From: Rubellicoccus peritrichatus
GTDB lineage: Bacteria > Verrucomicrobiota > Verrucomicrobiia > Opitutales > Cerasicoccaceae
Length of the DNA stretch: 64,000 nt
Reading direction: 5' to 3'
Assembly: GCF_033100135.1 (NCBI RefSeq)
Contig: NZ_CP136920.1
Span: forward strand, 744,001-808,000
Shown: positions 63,456 to 64,000 of the stretch, one piece after another
How the letters are laid out: the number at the start of each line of letters is the position of its first letter
Numbering within the stretch: the first letter of the stretch is position 1
Program-made: the position numbers and the translations under genes
The notes under the pieces: generated by a model
Databases searched by the model: none
What the model was told of the DNA's origin: nothing
Seen by the model: the letters and a program-made list of their open reading frames with translations, nothing else

Positions 63456-64000
63456 TCACTGGATAAACCGGTCAAGCACCTTGGCGGATGATATCACACC
63501 CGGCATACCAGCACCCGGATGCGTTCCCGCACCAACAAAGTAAAGGTCTTCGACATCTTCACTACGATTATGCGGGCGGAACCAGGCACTTTGTGTCAAC
63601 AAGGGTTCAAACTGGAAAGCACTGCCCTGAAAAGCATCCAGACGATCGTGGAAATCCTGCGGAGTGAAAAGCAGCTTGCTGACAATGTGCTTTCGCAAAT
63701 CAGGCAATAGGTAATCCTTTTCCAATGAAGCAAAAATGCGATCGGCATATTCTTCCTTCAACCCGGCCCAGTCCTGACCACCACCAAGATGCGGAACCGG
63801 ACTTAAAACGTAAAAGCCATCACAACCCTCTGGCGCGAGACTTGGATCGGTCGCAGTTGGCCGGTGCAAGTAGAGTGAAAAATCCTCGGCTACGATTTTC
63901 TTATCAAAAATATCAGTTAGCAGCCCTTCATATCGTGGCCCCAGAACAATGCTGTGATGCGGAACATTGTCGTATTTGCGATCCGTCCCGAAGTAAGCCA
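63456..64000 (-). CDS. crtI: Phytoene desaturase-type carotenoid enzyme, C-terminal part (cut by window end)
   Basis: The frame stays open to the window edge, so the N-terminal part lies outside. Visible sequence includes 'TDRKYDNVPHHSIVLGPRY', 'FDKKIVAEDFSLYLHRPTATD', 'DPSLAPEGCDGFYVLSPVPHLGG' and the end 'DLYFVGAGTHPGAGMPGVISSAKVLDRFI', the last being the FAD-contacting C-terminus of CrtI. CrtI-family enzymes desaturate phytoene to coloured carotenoids; which product is made here cannot be told. It points to a pigmented organism. The ald gene begins 107 bases downstream. Confidence 0.93.
   Translation of the reverse strand, partial: AYFGTDRKYDNVPHHSIVLGPRYEGLLTDIFDKKIVAEDFSLYLHRPTATDPSLAPEGCDGFYVLSPVPHLGGGQDWAGLKEEYADRIFASLEKDYLLPDLRKHIVSKLLFTPQDFHDRLDAFQGSAFQFEPLLTQSAWFRPHNRSEDVEDLYFVGAGTHPGAGMPGVISSAKVLDRFIQ

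Overview
The window looks like chromosomal DNA of a marine or aquatic member of the Verrucomicrobiota, most likely class Opitutia (Puniceicoccales/Opitutales-like). This is an inference from gene style, not from a marker gene: two PEP-CTERM proteins, secreted proteins with a Ser/Asp-rich 'EYALG.NP' tail, GQLK-type repeats, an AraC-type regulator with a LacI-like sensor half, GatCAB, and genes that mostly lack a Shine-Dalgarno sequence. I see no rRNA, tRNA, insertion sequence, prophage or CRISPR array.

Layout. 1-8 kb: the end of a glycosyltransferase, a large secreted BNR-type propeller protein (possible polysaccharide lyase), a PEP-CTERM protein, a XylR-like regulator, a glycerophosphodiesterase and an SDR oxidoreductase. 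8-17.4 kb: a 2058-residue TPR protein with an embedded C39-like cysteine-peptidase fold, then a tight three-gene operon (ExeA/GspA-like ATPase, GspB-like protein and a second membrane protein with a related C-terminus). 17.5-27.4 kb: FtsB/DivIC-like protein, polyprenyl synthetase, two exported trypsin-like proteases around pyrE, SMC, and ribosomal proteins L21 and L27. 27.5-31.3 kb: an unrecognised protein with a clear terminator and, divergent from it, an orphan ParA ATPase followed by two unrecognised genes, one strongly coiled-coil. This is my best candidate for an undescribed system.

31.4-42.2 kb: nitroreductase, metallo-beta-lactamase-fold hydrolase, epimerase/DUF2867 protein, CARDB protein, gatCAB, a secreted histidine acid phosphatase, a SanA-like protein and a possible LURP-one/tubby-fold protein. 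42.3-50.1 kb: pheT, pheS, rplT, rpmI, a PEP-CTERM protein, a prepilin-like protein and a PpiD-like periplasmic chaperone. 50.2-57.0 kb: an arginine biosynthesis run transcribed argC-J-B-D-F-G. 57.3-64 kb: rpsI, rplM, a TonB-like protein, two secreted repeat proteins (one with 447-bp near-identical repeats), alanine dehydrogenase and the 3' part of a carotenoid desaturase (crtI).

How the parts work together: most of the window is housekeeping (translation, cell division, chromosome structure, arginine and pyrimidine synthesis) interleaved with exported proteins typical of polysaccharide-degrading Verrucomicrobiota. Three of these exported proteins share a Trp/Tyr-rich repeat region. Intergenic gaps often hold imperfect palindromes of low complexity, and several minus-strand units end in clear intrinsic terminators.
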